From positions 1-64,000 of the forward strand of contig NZ_SADD01000012.1 of the NCBI RefSeq assembly GCF_004005565.1: a DNA stretch of 64,000 nucleotides, read 5' to 3'. Positions 24,921 through 33,861 of this stretch are shown here, piece by piece. Within the stretch, counting starts at the first letter, position 1, and every line of letters begins with the position of its first letter. Both the position numbers and the translations under genes were made by a program. The notes below the pieces were generated by a model. That model did not search any database, was not told where the DNA came from, and saw only the letters and a list, made by a program, of their open reading frames with translations. The stretch comes from Lujinxingia sediminis. Its GTDB lineage: Bacteria; Myxococcota_A; Bradymonadia; Bradymonadales; Bradymonadaceae.

Positions 24921-25556
24921 TTACTCGGCGGGAGCCGGGAAGAACTCTTCGTAGCAGTTGGCGACGGCCGGACCAAAGGTCTCCTGGTACCAGGTGGCAC
25001 CGGGCTCGGCGGCGCAGGTTTCCCAGGCGGTGTAGAAGTCGTCTTCGCAGGTGAAGATAGCGTTTTCGGTATCTTCGGAGCAGACCGAGGTGTCGATGGC
25101 GTTCAGGCAATCGCTCAGGGTGCTCGTGGCGGGGCTATCGCATGCGACGTAGCTGGCAAGATCGGCGTCGGTGGTGTCCGCCCCGGCGATCGCAGTGGTG
25201 AGGCAGGCTTCGAAGGCGCTGAGCTCGGATTCCGAGAGAGGTTCCTCAGCCAGGCAGCTTTCGACGTCTGCGTAGCCACCTTCTTCAAAGGCGCAGTTGC
25301 AGTCGTAGGTGTCAAAGGCGGTATCGAGACCGGTGGTGAAAGCGACTTCGGAGGTGACGATGGCAGCGACGAGCTCTTCGTCCGTCAGTTCATCACCGGC
25401 ATCGGTGTCATCACCGGCATCGGTGTCATCACCGGCGTCGGTGTCATCACCGGCGTCGGCTTCGGTGTTGGGCTCTTCGTCGGCGTCGGAGCCGCAGGCG
25501 CTGAAGGTGCCGGTGGCGAGGAAGAGGGCGAGGAGGAGGGTGAGAAGTTTGTTCAT
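24921..25556 (-). CDS. Cys-framework lipoprotein G, ten-Cys variant
   Basis: The 211-residue product begins MNKLLTLLLALFLATGTFSAC. The linker is four repeats of six residues around DDTDAG, encoded by an 18-bp tandem repeat. The domain has CNC, x12 (AFEEGGYADVES), C, x16, C, extra Cys (VAC), C-x8-C (CLNAIDTSVC), x10, C, extra Cys (WETC) and a last Cys before EEFFPAPAE. The IDTS.C motif ties it to A, D and E, and the extra Cys pair ties it to F. Function unknown. Confidence 0.75.
   Translation of the reverse strand: MNKLLTLLLALFLATGTFSACGSDADEEPNTEADAGDDTDAGDDTDAGDDTDAGDELTDEELVAAIVTSEVAFTTGLDTAFDTYDCNCAFEEGGYADVESCLAEEPLSESELSAFEACLTTAIAGADTTDADLASYVACDSPATSTLSDCLNAIDTSVCSEDTENAIFTCEDDFYTAWETCAAEPGATWYQETFGPAVANCYEEFFPAPAE
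25390..25461 (-). repeat. 18-bp tandem repeat encoding the lipoprotein G linker
   Basis: Four units of TCATCACCGGCATCGGTG (plus-strand reading) starting at 25390, 25408, 25426 and 25444, with A/G variants in the last two. Gain or loss of units would keep the frame and change only linker length. Confidence 0.8.
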
Positions 25557-25604
25557 CGTACAACCTTGCGTGTTGAAGTGAGAGTGAATCCAAACCAGGA
25601 GGGG

Positions 25605-25632
25605 TATTTAGCAGTGATTTCAAGGACGTCAA
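25605..25632 (-). promoter_or_regulatory. Promoter of lipoprotein G
   Basis: Minus strand TTGACG (25627-25632), 16 bp, TAAATA (25605-25610), the best sigma-70-like match in the cluster. Leader is about 45 nt. Confidence 0.65.
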
Positions 25633-25725
25633 GGGTGACGCAATGCGTCGACGATCGGGGTTTGCCGCGGGAAAGGGGATTGGGTACACCAGCGGTCGAT
25701 GGATGACGGGTGCGAGAGGAGCTTG

Positions 25726-27117
25726 ATGAAGCGCTTATTTGAGGCCTTTGAGAAGGCTGGCAAGGAACTGTATCTGGTGGGCGGTGCGGTGCGTGATGTG
25801 GCGCTGGGCATTCCCATCGATGAGCTGGATGACCTGGATTTTTGTACGAACGCGTTGCCGGAGGAGTCTCTGGCGATCATCAAAGGGGCGAACCTTCCCT
25901 TTTATGAGGTGGGCAAGGAGTTCGGGACGATCGGGGCAGTGCTCAGGGGGCCGGAGGAGAAGGGGTATCCGAAGGATTGTCAGGTCACGACCTACCGCTC
26001 GGCGGAGTATTACCGGCGGGGAAGTCGGCATCCGGTGGTGACGTACGGGGATACGATCGACCAGGACCTGGGGCGTCGGGATTTTTCGATCAACTCGATG
26101 GCGATGAATGCCGCCGGGGACTTCATTGATCCTTACGGTGGGCTCGATGACTTGCAGAAAGGGGTGATGCGGGTGGTGGGGGACCCGTGGGAGACGCTGG
26201 CCGAGGACCCGTTGCGGATTTTGAGGGCGGCGAGGTTTCAGAGTCGGCTGGGGTTCACGATTGATGGGGAGTTAAGGCAGGCCTCGGAGGATCGGGCGCA
26301 TTGCATTCTGGAGATCAGCCGTGAGCGTTGGCTTCAGGAAACGACGAAGATGCTGCACGGGCCCTACATCCATCAGGCGATGGCGTTTCTGCAGGAGGTG
26401 GGGCTCTTGCAGATTATTTTGCCGGAGGTGGCGGAGCTGCGAAATTTTCATGCGTCGAGCCCGGTGCATCATAAGGATCTCTGGGAGCATACGTTGCAGG
26501 TGATCACGCAGTGCCCGCAGTCGGATGCATTGAAGTGGGCGGGGTTGATGCATGATGTAGGTAAGCAGTGGACGCGGGAGGTAAGTGAAGAGGAGGGGCG
26601 CGTCAGCTTTTATGGTCATGAGGAGGCGGGGGCGAGTGCTTTTGATGAGGTGGCCGAGCGCTTTAAGATGGATAAGGCTACCGCGAAAGAAGTGCGTCAT
26701 ATCATCGCGTTGCACGGGCGAATTCCGCAGTACAGCGGGGAGTGGACCGATCCGGCGGTGCGGCGGCTTGTGCGGGAGCTCGATCCTTATGTGGAGAGCA
26801 TGCTGGACTTTGCACGTGCCGATTTGACGACAGCGTCTCTGGAGAAGCGAGAGGCGGCTCTGGAGCGTGTCGAAGAGCTCGCCGGCAGGATCGAGGTGCT
26901 GGAGCAGGCTCAGTCGCTGCGGCCGGAGCTGCCCAAAGGCATCGGGCGCATCTTGATGGACGCCTTCAAGCTCAAGCCTTCGCCGCTGGTGGGGCGGTTG
27001 AAGAGCGCGCTGGAAGAGCGTATCGTGGAGGGCCTTCTGGAAAGTGGCCGTGAGGCCGAATATTACGTGGAGAGTTTGCGCCGGGATCCGCCTGAAGACG
27101 GGCCGGAGCTGGCTTAA
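25726..27117 (+). CDS. cca: CCA tRNA nucleotidyltransferase / poly(A) polymerase family with HD domain
   Basis: The 463-residue enzyme has the class II nucleotidyltransferase head ([24 protein letters not shown] with the catalytic Asp pair), the RRDFSINSMAMN motif, EDPLRILRAARFQSRLGF, and an HD phosphohydrolase domain (LWEHTLQVITQ, LMHDVGKQWTRE). It adds or repairs the CCA end of tRNA. The HD domain suggests additional 2',3'-phosphodiesterase/phosphatase activity, as in gammaproteobacterial Cca. It could alternatively be a poly(A) polymerase. AGAGGAG selects ATG 25726 over 25699. Divergent from the lipoprotein cluster. Confidence 0.85.
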   Translation: MKRLFEAFEKAGKELYLVGGAVRDVALGIPIDELDDLDFCTNALPEESLAIIKGANLPFYEVGKEFGTIGAVLRGPEEKGYPKDCQVTTYRSAEYYRRGSRHPVVTYGDTIDQDLGRRDFSINSMAMNAAGDFIDPYGGLDDLQKGVMRVVGDPWETLAEDPLRILRAARFQSRLGFTIDGELRQASEDRAHCILEISRERWLQETTKMLHGPYIHQAMAFLQEVGLLQIILPEVAELRNFHASSPVHHKDLWEHTLQVITQCPQSDALKWAGLMHDVGKQWTREVSEEEGRVSFYGHEEAGASAFDEVAERFKMDKATAKEVRHIIALHGRIPQYSGEWTDPAVRRLVRELDPYVESMLDFARADLTTASLEKREAALERVEELAGRIEVLEQAQSLRPELPKGIGRILMDAFKLKPSPLVGRLKSALEERIVEGLLESGREAEYYVESLRRDPPEDGPELA

Positions 27118-27202
27118 GACCACCTTAGATGGAGCGAGTGCGCCCGACGGGATGTGGGATGGACTGGCCCTGGATCAGGATAGCGCGATGGGAGAGATGA
27201 CG

Positions 27203-30200
27203 ATGAGCCTGAAGACACGCTGGGTGCGCCCCGCCATGCTATGGAGCATGGCTCTTGTGGTGATGGGCTGTGATGGTGGCTGCGATATGGAGGGGTTCGC
27301 GCAGGTGCCTTATCCCGAGGAGCATATCGATAAGACGGTGCCGGTGAGCGCGGAGGTGCGTCTGAGCAGTCACGGGCTCTCGTTTATGGCCAGTGAGGTG
27401 CCCAATCTGATCGGGGCGGTGCAGGAAGGGGGGTTGAGTTTTTGTATTCCACCGACAGAGTCGAGCAACTTCAAGTTCTGTCATGAAGATTCGACCTGTG
27501 ATGATGGGAGCGTGGGGTGTCAGCTGGATCTGACGATTGAGCATGCCTCGTTGACCCCGCAGGCGCCCAATATGCTGGAGGTGAATGTTACGGTGGGGAA
27601 CCTGGCGTATTCGTTGCCGGTGGAGGGGGATTTAGGGTTTCTGGGGGAGCCGACCTGCTGGCTGGATCTGTATCGAGTGGGTGGGTCGTTGGGAGATCCG
27701 GCGCAGGTGCCGGCGCAGATTCCTGTGACTTTCGGGGTTGATGAACTCAGTCCTTTTAATGATTTGCGCATTGAGGTGGGAGAGGTCGAGGCGAACGTTA
27801 ACGGCGTGTACTACACGCTGCGCGGGAGAGGCGGGAGTGAGCTTGGTTGTCCTGCCCTCGCGACGCTGGCGGCGTCGTTCGCCGATAACACGCTGAAGCG
27901 TTTGATCGCCGATGAGCTCAACAACGCGGTGCAGGAGGCGGTGACCGGGCAGGTCTGCCAGGTGTGTGGCGATGGAGAGCCGGCCTGTAAGGCGGGCTCG
28001 ACCTGTCAGGAGCATCAGGGGGCGCAGGTGTGTGTGTACGATGCGAACCAGAAGTGCGTGCCGCGGATGCTGGGCATGGAGGGGGCGATTGAGCTGGGTG
28101 CGTTGATCGGGGAGTTCTCCAGCGGTGATATCGCCGACATCTTCATGACGGGTCGGCTTGCAGACCGTGCGGTGGCCGATACGGGGCTCTCGCTGGCGGC
28201 GCGGGCGGGCTTCCAGCCGGAGACGTTTGAGACGTGTGTGCCGGTGGATCCGACGACGCGGCCTTCGTTTGAGCCGATCGTACCTTCGCCGACGATCAAC
28301 AGTGATACGAAGCCGGACGGGACGCCCTTTATGTTTGGTCTGGCTCTGAGTCAGCGGGCGTTGCAGCACATGTTCTGGTCGGTGTGGTCGAGCGGCGGGT
28401 TGTGCGCGTCGGTGGGCTCGGCGCAGGTCGATATGCTTTCGACGGGCACGATTGCCGGGCTTGTGCCCTCGCTGAGTGTGTTCTCGACCAGAGATGCGCC
28501 GATGCGCATTCAGCTCGCGCCGCAGCAGGCTCCGAATGTGGTGCTGGGGGCCAATGTGGTGCGCACCGAGGGGAATAACCGCGTGGTAGAAGAGGGCCTG
28601 CTGACCCTGGATTGGAAGGATGTGGACCTGCATATGTATGGGTTTGTGCAGGAGCGCGATACGCGTCTGTTTACGCTGCGTACCGATATTGAGCTTCCGA
28701 TCGCGGTGACGATTGACGATCAGGGCCAGCTCTTTGCGGTGCTCGGCGACATCGAAGGCGCCCTCAAGAATATCCGTGTGCTCAACGACGAGTTGCTCGC
28801 CGGTGATGCGCAGGCGTTGATCGACCTGCTTCCGACGTTGATGGGTTTTGCGCTTCCGGCGCTGACCGAGGCGCTGGCTGATCCGATCGATCTGCCGGAG
28901 TTTGTGGGCTACCGCCTGCTTCTGGATGATGATGATATCAGGGGGATCGACAACAATGAGTATCTGGGGCTTTTTGCGGACCTGGAGTTTGTGGGGAGCG
29001 AGCCGTCGGCCGGGTTGATGTCGGTGGTGGGCTCGGAGGTTCATGGGACCACTGTGGTGGTCACACATGCGTATGGGAAAGCCCCTGCGGTTCGCGTGGA
29101 GCTGGATGTGCAGGCGACTGAAAGCGGGATGCCGGTGTCGGATCGAGCCTATGAGTACGCGTATCGCCTCAATGGTGGGGGGTGGCAGCTTGCGGGTGTG
29201 GGGCCGAACCTGGTGTTCACCGATCCGATGTTGCGTCTGGAGGGCGAGCATAAGGTGGAGTTGAGGGCGCGGGCGATGGCTGAGGGGGCGCGTTGGCAGT
29301 CGGTGCCCACCGAGCATCGTGTGACGGTGCATTACAGCGCTCCGAAGTTGAAGTTGGCCTGGGGAGAGGATGCTGCGCTTGTGCAGATCGAGTCGGCGAG
29401 TGCGTTGCAGGCGTTGGAGATGCGTGTGCGCTGGCTGGATGCGCGCGGCGAGGGGGCGTGGAGCGCCTGGGGTCCTGTGCGTGAGATCGCTGAGGTGGAA
29501 GGCAAAGAGCAGCTTGAGGTTGAAGTGCGAGATGAGGCCGGGCGTAGCACGCGGTCGACACTTGGCGCCCGAGGTCAGGCGTTGGGTCAGGATGATGGCG
29601 GCGAAGAGGAAGGCGGCTGCGCGACGAGCTCGGGCAGCGGTGGTCCCGGAGCGCTGCTGCTGATGGTGGGGCTGCTTGTGGCAGCGCGTTTGCGCCGGCG
29701 TGTGGCCGGGGCTGTGGCGATGGTGGCGCTTTTGAGCCTCACCGTCGGATGCAGTGATGATGCAGCGCAGGCCTGTGCGAGCGAGTGCGCGGGCAATGAA
29801 TCATGTGTGGAAGGGGCGTGTGTGCCGCTGAGTTGTGAGAGCAGCGCGGACTGCCCGCAGGGTTATTGTGAGGGTGGCCAATGCCTGGCCGGGTGCTCGG
29901 AGCCTTCGGATTGCTCCCAGGAGTGCGGCGTGGGTGAGTTTGCGACCTGTGGCGAGGGCAATCAGTGCGTATGCGAGAGCTTCTGTGCGGAGGGGTGTGG
30001 TGAGTCGCAGTACTGCTGCCAGCAGAGCAACAGCTGCACGGAGTTTCCGAACTGGTGCGCCGATGTGACCTGTGAGCCGGGCTTTGAGCCGCAGATCACC
30101 AACATGGGCAGCTCCGATCCGGCGGCCTGTGAGGTGACCGGCGGGAGCTGTGCATGCGTGAAGTTGCCTCCGATTCCGGTGGGGTATTTTGGTGGGTACA

Positions 30201-31327
30201 GCTCGATGGACAGCCAGGGTGATCTCGTGGCCGCGAGTGCGTTCAACCTTCGCTATCAGGATTTGATGGTGGGTGTGGCGCGTGGCGGTCTGGAGTTGGA
30301 GTGGATGTTTGTGGACGGTGTGCCCACCCGCGGCCGTATTCGCGGTGATGTGGATGGTCCGCGTGGCGGTCGCACCGATGGTGGGGACCGGGTGGGGACG
30401 CATACCGCGCTGGCGATTGATGAGGATGAGGTGGTGCACGTCTTCTACCGCGATGAAGATGCGCAGGTGTTGAAGTACGCGCGTGGTGTGGAGTCTTCGG
30501 GGAGCTGGGAGTTTGAGATCAGCGTGCTCGACGAGGATGGCGATGTGGGGCTCTCGACGGCGGTCTTGCGCGAGGGGAATGTGCTGCATCTCTTCTATGT
30601 GGCGCGGACTGAGGAGGGTGGCTCGGAGCTTCGCTATCGCGAGATTCCGGTGGACGGGGCGCTGGACGCGCTGGTCGATCTGACCCCGCAGGTGCTTCAT
30701 CAGGGAGTGAGTGCGCCGGTGGAAGGGCTGGAGGCACATCCGCCGGTCGTGGCGTTGCATGTGCAGCTGCGTAAGGTCGGCGATCGTATCTTTGTCGGCT
30801 TCTTCGACAACGTGGCCGAGCGCGCCTCATGGTTGTGGCGCGATGCCCAGGGGCAGTGGGGCAGCGTGCAGCAGTATGGCGAGGCCACCGGGGTCTATAC
30901 GAGCCTGGTGCCGGATGAGGCCGATCAGGTGCACGCGGCGTATATGAAGGTTGACCAGATGGCGTTGGCCTACCGTGCGCCGGGCGGGGCGGAGGAGCTT
31001 GTCGTCGACGGGATTCGCGATACGGCCAGCGGTTGGACCGATGCGCCGATCGGCGATGATGTGACGATCTTCCGCGAGGAGGATGGGAGCGTGCGCCTCT
31101 TCTTCCATGATGCGACGAACCATCGGTTGATGGCCGCAACCCGAGCTGCCGGTGGTGGCTGGAATGTGGAGACGTTGGCCGGAAGCCTGGAGTCGGGGAC
31201 GGCGGCGCACGGCTTCTCTACCCGGGCAATGCTCTGGCCGGAGGGCGGCTGGGTGGTGGCGGATATGATGATCGACACCCAGGTCGATCCGCCTGTGGGT
31301 GAGGTTGTGCTGCGCCTTGTGCAGTAA
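27203..31327 (+). CDS. Large lipoprotein ORF, apparent fusion of two surface lipoproteins
   Basis: GGAGAG six bases before ATG 27203 marks the start (1374 residues). Signal ...MLWSMALVVMGC is a lipobox. Residues 25-800 are unrecognised. Long amphipathic beta stretches could be a BPI/TULIP-like lipid-binding fold, a guess. Around Cys806 (GGCATSSGSGGPGALLLMVG... ARLRRR) lies a MYXO-CTERM-like sorting tail: Cys, Gly/Ser run, hydrophobic helix, Arg cluster. It runs without a stop into VAGAVAMVALLSLTVGC with Cys850, which looks like a second lipoprotein signal. Then comes a Cys-rich segment (about 855-960) and a propeller-like part with repeats such as VVHVFYRDEDAQVLKYARG. It may be two genes fused or a lost stop. 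Confidence 0.7.
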   Translation: MSLKTRWVRPAMLWSMALVVMGCDGGCDMEGFAQVPYPEEHIDKTVPVSAEVRLSSHGLSFMASEVPNLIGAVQEGGLSFCIPPTESSNFKFCHEDSTCDDGSVGCQLDLTIEHASLTPQAPNMLEVNVTVGNLAYSLPVEGDLGFLGEPTCWLDLYRVGGSLGDPAQVPAQIPVTFGVDELSPFNDLRIEVGEVEANVNGVYYTLRGRGGSELGCPALATLAASFADNTLKRLIADELNNAVQEAVTGQVCQVCGDGEPACKAGSTCQEHQGAQVCVYDANQKCVPRMLGMEGAIELGALIGEFSSGDIADIFMTGRLADRAVADTGLSLAARAGFQPETFETCVPVDPTTRPSFEPIVPSPTINSDTKPDGTPFMFGLALSQRALQHMFWSVWSSGGLCASVGSAQVDMLSTGTIAGLVPSLSVFSTRDAPMRIQLAPQQAPNVVLGANVVRTEGNNRVVEEGLLTLDWKDVDLHMYGFVQERDTRLFTLRTDIELPIAVTIDDQGQLFAVLGDIEGALKNIRVLNDELLAGDAQALIDLLPTLMGFALPALTEALADPIDLPEFVGYRLLLDDDDIRGIDNNEYLGLFADLEFVGSEPSAGLMSVVGSEVHGTTVVVTHAYGKAPAVRVELDVQATESGMPVSDRAYEYAYRLNGGGWQLAGVGPNLVFTDPMLRLEGEHKVELRARAMAEGARWQSVPTEHRVTVHYSAPKLKLAWGEDAALVQIESASALQALEMRVRWLDARGEGAWSAWGPVREIAEVEGKEQLEVEVRDEAGRSTRSTLGARGQALGQDDGGEEEGGCATSSGSGGPGALLLMVGLLVAARLRRRVAGAVAMVALLSLTVGCSDDAAQACASECAGNESCVEGACVPLSCESSADCPQGYCEGGQCLAGCSEPSDCSQECGVGEFATCGEGNQCVCESFCAEGCGESQYCCQQSNSCTEFPNWCADVTCEPGFEPQITNMGSSDPAACEVTGGSCACVKLPPIPVGYFGGYSSMDSQGDLVAASAFNLRYQDLMVGVARGGLELEWMFVDGVPTRGRIRGDVDGPRGGRTDGGDRVGTHTALAIDEDEVVHVFYRDEDAQVLKYARGVESSGSWEFEISVLDEDGDVGLSTAVLREGNVLHLFYVARTEEGGSELRYREIPVDGALDALVDLTPQVLHQGVSAPVEGLEAHPPVVALHVQLRKVGDRIFVGFFDNVAERASWLWRDAQGQWGSVQQYGEATGVYTSLVPDEADQVHAAYMKVDQMALAYRAPGGAEELVVDGIRDTASGWTDAPIGDDVTIFREEDGSVRLFFHDATNHRLMAATRAAGGGWNVETLAGSLESGTAAHGFSTRAMLWPEGGWVVADMMIDTQVDPPVGEVVLRLVQ

Positions 31328-31391
31328 CGATTCAAGGTAAGAGGACGCGCCTCGCACTCAGAGATCCGCAAGGATCGAAAGGGTGCGTTTG

Positions 31392-31422
31392 AACGCCGGC
31401 ATCTCAAAAGGGTGCCGGCGTT
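31392..31422 (+). terminator. Hairpin after the large lipoprotein gene
   Basis: AACGCCGGCA / TGCCGGCGTT perfect 10-bp stem with an 11-nt loop, 65 bp after the stop. No T tract follows, so termination is only likely. Confidence 0.5.
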
Positions 31423-31497
31423 GGTGCATCCGGGGGAGGCTCGCGCTATGTTGGGGGGGAGAGGCCATGGAATCGGCGGACGACGTACAGGTAGGCG

Positions 31498-33195
31498 ATG
31501 CAGAGCAGTCAGGTGTTTGGGAAGTTCGGGTGGGGTGCGATGGTGGCGCTCCTGATGGTGATCGGAGCGCAGCATCACGCCAGCGCGCAGGGCAGGGAGC
31601 TCTCAACGGCGGATCGGGTGGCGATGTTGTATGCGCCGCAGCTGAACTTTACGCGAAGCGGCGATCCACTGATTCGGCTGGGGATCCTGGAAGGGGAGGA
31701 AGAGGTTGAGTTTACGCCGAGTGAGCCGATTCGGGTGATGCCACAGGGCCCGGGAGGACCGGAGATCGATCTTCCGGGGGATACGACCTACACCGTCACG
31801 ATGAGCAACGGGAGGGCGGGGCGCTATAAGCACTGGGTGGTGGTGGACCGGGTGGCGGTGGACCAGCGCGAGCGGGTCGACGGTGTTCTGGGGCAGTGGG
31901 AAGGGCGCGGAATGATGCCGCGCACCTTTGAGGTGGGGGGACTCTTTGCGGTGCGGGGCAAGGTGTTTGATTCGCGGGTGCTCCTTGTATGCGTGGGTGG
32001 GGCGGACACGTTTGAGGAGGCGCAGTCGTTGCGGCGTCGGCTGGAGGCGCAGTTCGGTATCAACGGAAGCGTGCACAGTGAGCGCCTGGAGTTTCCGGGG
32101 GGCACGTTGACGTTGAGCGGGCGGGGGCTCGATGTGAGTATTCGCCATGATGACGTGCTCTGGGTGAGCTCTCGCCGTGGACGTGAGGAGTCGATTCGCT
32201 ACACGGTGCCGGGGATCAAGAAGTCGTATAACGCCGGGGAAGAAACCCGCCGCTATACCGGGGAGTTGATCTTTGCCTCGGATAAGAACGGCAAGGTTGC
32301 GGTGATCAACAACCTGGGAGCGGAGCGGGTGCTCAAGGGAACGGTGCCCTCGGAGATCTACGCGTCGGCGCCCCAGGGAGCGCTTCGGGCGCAGGCGATC
32401 GCGGCGCGTAATGAGATCTTTGCGGCGATCGGTGTGCGCAACCTGGCAGACCCCTACATGCTGCGGGCTGATGTCTACGATCAGGTCTACGGGGGCATTG
32501 ATAACGAAGATCCGCGTACCAATGAGGCGGTCGATGCGACGCGTGGCGAGGTGATGCTGGCGGGAAACCGCATCGTTAACGCGGTGTACAGCTCGAACGC
32601 CGCCGGATTTACCGAGAATAATGAGAATGTGTGGGATGCCGAGCCCTGGCCGCATCTTCGAGGGCGGCCGGATGCACCGGCGGGAGATGTGCCGGAGGCG
32701 TTTAAGGACGGGATCACCGAGGCGAATATCGAGGCGTTTCTGGCCAGCGATTTTCCGGCCTACAGCAAGACGGCACCGGTGAGCAGTGCGCGGCTCTACC
32801 GTTGGACGCGGGAGGTCGAGGCCTCCCAGGCGCAGAGCTGGCTTGCCGAGCGAGGGGAGAATATCGGACGCATTCGGGACGCCGAGGTGATCAGCCGCGG
32901 GGTGAGCGGGCGAGTGATTCGACTACGCCTTCAAGGGGAGCGCGGGGAGGCCGTGGTGGAGCGGGAGCTCAACGTGCGGCGGCTCTTCGGAGGGCTGCGC
33001 AGCGGGCTCTTTGTGATGGAGATCGAGAAAGGGCGCGATGGGTTTGTGCGTACCTTTAACTTCCGCGGCGGTGGGTTCGGCCATGGGGTGGGCATGTGTC
33101 AGACCGGAGCAATCGGCATGGCCTCGCAGGGGAGGACGCATCGCGAGATTCTCACGCATTATTATCGCGGGATTGATGTGACCAAATTGTATTGA
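31498..33195 (+). CDS. SpoIID/LytB domain protein
   Basis: The 565-residue exported protein has an N-terminal signal (MVALLMVIGAQHHASAQG region, residues 15-32). From about residue 255 a SpoIID/LytB domain includes LKGTVPSEIYASAPQGALRAQAIAARNEI and ends with FRGGGFGHGVGMCQTGAIGMASQG near the C-terminus, the family signature with the Glu expected to act in lytic transglycosylation. SpoIID cleaves glycan strands lacking stem peptides during spore engulfment. In non-sporulating Gram-negatives these proteins are assumed to remodel peptidoglycan. The N-terminal 250 residues are unassigned (SPOR-like features possible: VCVGGADTFEEAQSLRRRLEAQF). The start site has a weak Shine-Dalgarno. Confidence 0.85.
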   Translation: MQSSQVFGKFGWGAMVALLMVIGAQHHASAQGRELSTADRVAMLYAPQLNFTRSGDPLIRLGILEGEEEVEFTPSEPIRVMPQGPGGPEIDLPGDTTYTVTMSNGRAGRYKHWVVVDRVAVDQRERVDGVLGQWEGRGMMPRTFEVGGLFAVRGKVFDSRVLLVCVGGADTFEEAQSLRRRLEAQFGINGSVHSERLEFPGGTLTLSGRGLDVSIRHDDVLWVSSRRGREESIRYTVPGIKKSYNAGEETRRYTGELIFASDKNGKVAVINNLGAERVLKGTVPSEIYASAPQGALRAQAIAARNEIFAAIGVRNLADPYMLRADVYDQVYGGIDNEDPRTNEAVDATRGEVMLAGNRIVNAVYSSNAAGFTENNENVWDAEPWPHLRGRPDAPAGDVPEAFKDGITEANIEAFLASDFPAYSKTAPVSSARLYRWTREVEASQAQSWLAERGENIGRIRDAEVISRGVSGRVIRLRLQGERGEAVVERELNVRRLFGGLRSGLFVMEIEKGRDGFVRTFNFRGGGFGHGVGMCQTGAIGMASQGRTHREILTHYYRGIDVTKLY

Positions 33196-33361
33196 GGGCG
33201 GTGCCGGGAGGTTGCCGGCCCATTCGCGCAGCGGATGAAAGGGGACGATGTGGGGGTTGAAGCGGGCGCTCCGGGACGGTAGAGAGGAATGGGCGCTTGT
33301 GTTCAAGGGTTCGTGAACAAAACGGGGTCTGTGGGCCTCGCAAGACGCTCCTGGAGCAACT

Positions 33362-33688
33362 ATGGCGACACGAGAAGAACTACTGGCGCAGGGCTTTGAA
33401 GAGGTCTGCGGCCTGGACGAGGTGGGCAAGGTTTTGCCCTCGCGCGTTAAAGTTGGCGAGCGTTCGGTGCTCTTATGCAGGGATGGCGAGCGGGTGCGGG
33501 CGGTCGATGAGATTTGCCCGCATAAGTCGCGCTCGATGGCCTACGGGGTGATCTTCGACGGGAAGATCATCTGCCCGCATCATCAGTACGCGTTTGATCT
33601 GGAGACGGGGCGCTGCGATCACCGCTCAGCGCCGGTGCACGTCTATGAGGTGGTTATTGAGGATGAGCGAGTGTGGGTGCGCCCTTAA
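33362..33688 (+). CDS. Rieske [2Fe-2S] ferredoxin-type protein
   Basis: The 108-residue protein is a single Rieske domain with both cluster-binding boxes: Cys52-Pro-His54 (CPHKS) and Cys71-Pro-His-His74 (CPHHQYAFDLETG). It resembles the small subunit of NAD(P)H nitrite reductase or ring-hydroxylase ferredoxins. Those partners are absent from the neighbourhood, so its redox partner is unknown. There is no signal peptide, hence cytoplasmic. The Shine-Dalgarno (GGAG, 33353-33356) is well placed. Confidence 0.85.
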   Translation: MATREELLAQGFEEVCGLDEVGKVLPSRVKVGERSVLLCRDGERVRAVDEICPHKSRSMAYGVIFDGKIICPHHQYAFDLETGRCDHRSAPVHVYEVVIEDERVWVRP

Positions 33689-33861
33689 GGGCCCGCGAAG
33701 TGAGCGACCATTTATGGAGTGACGCGACCGGTTATTGTCGGAGGCAACCATTCGTCGATTCTGGTTTGCCCTGGACGGTGGTGGCGTCGAAGGTTCATCG
33801 GTCAGCGATCCGCAGGGTGCTGTGGATGACCCTCAGATGACCTTTTGTATGGGAGCGAGCG

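Noticed and set aside
33682-33693. GCCCTTAAGGGC palindrome at the Rieske gene stop as terminator
   Set aside because: No T tract and only 12 bp; it could be chance in GC-rich DNA.
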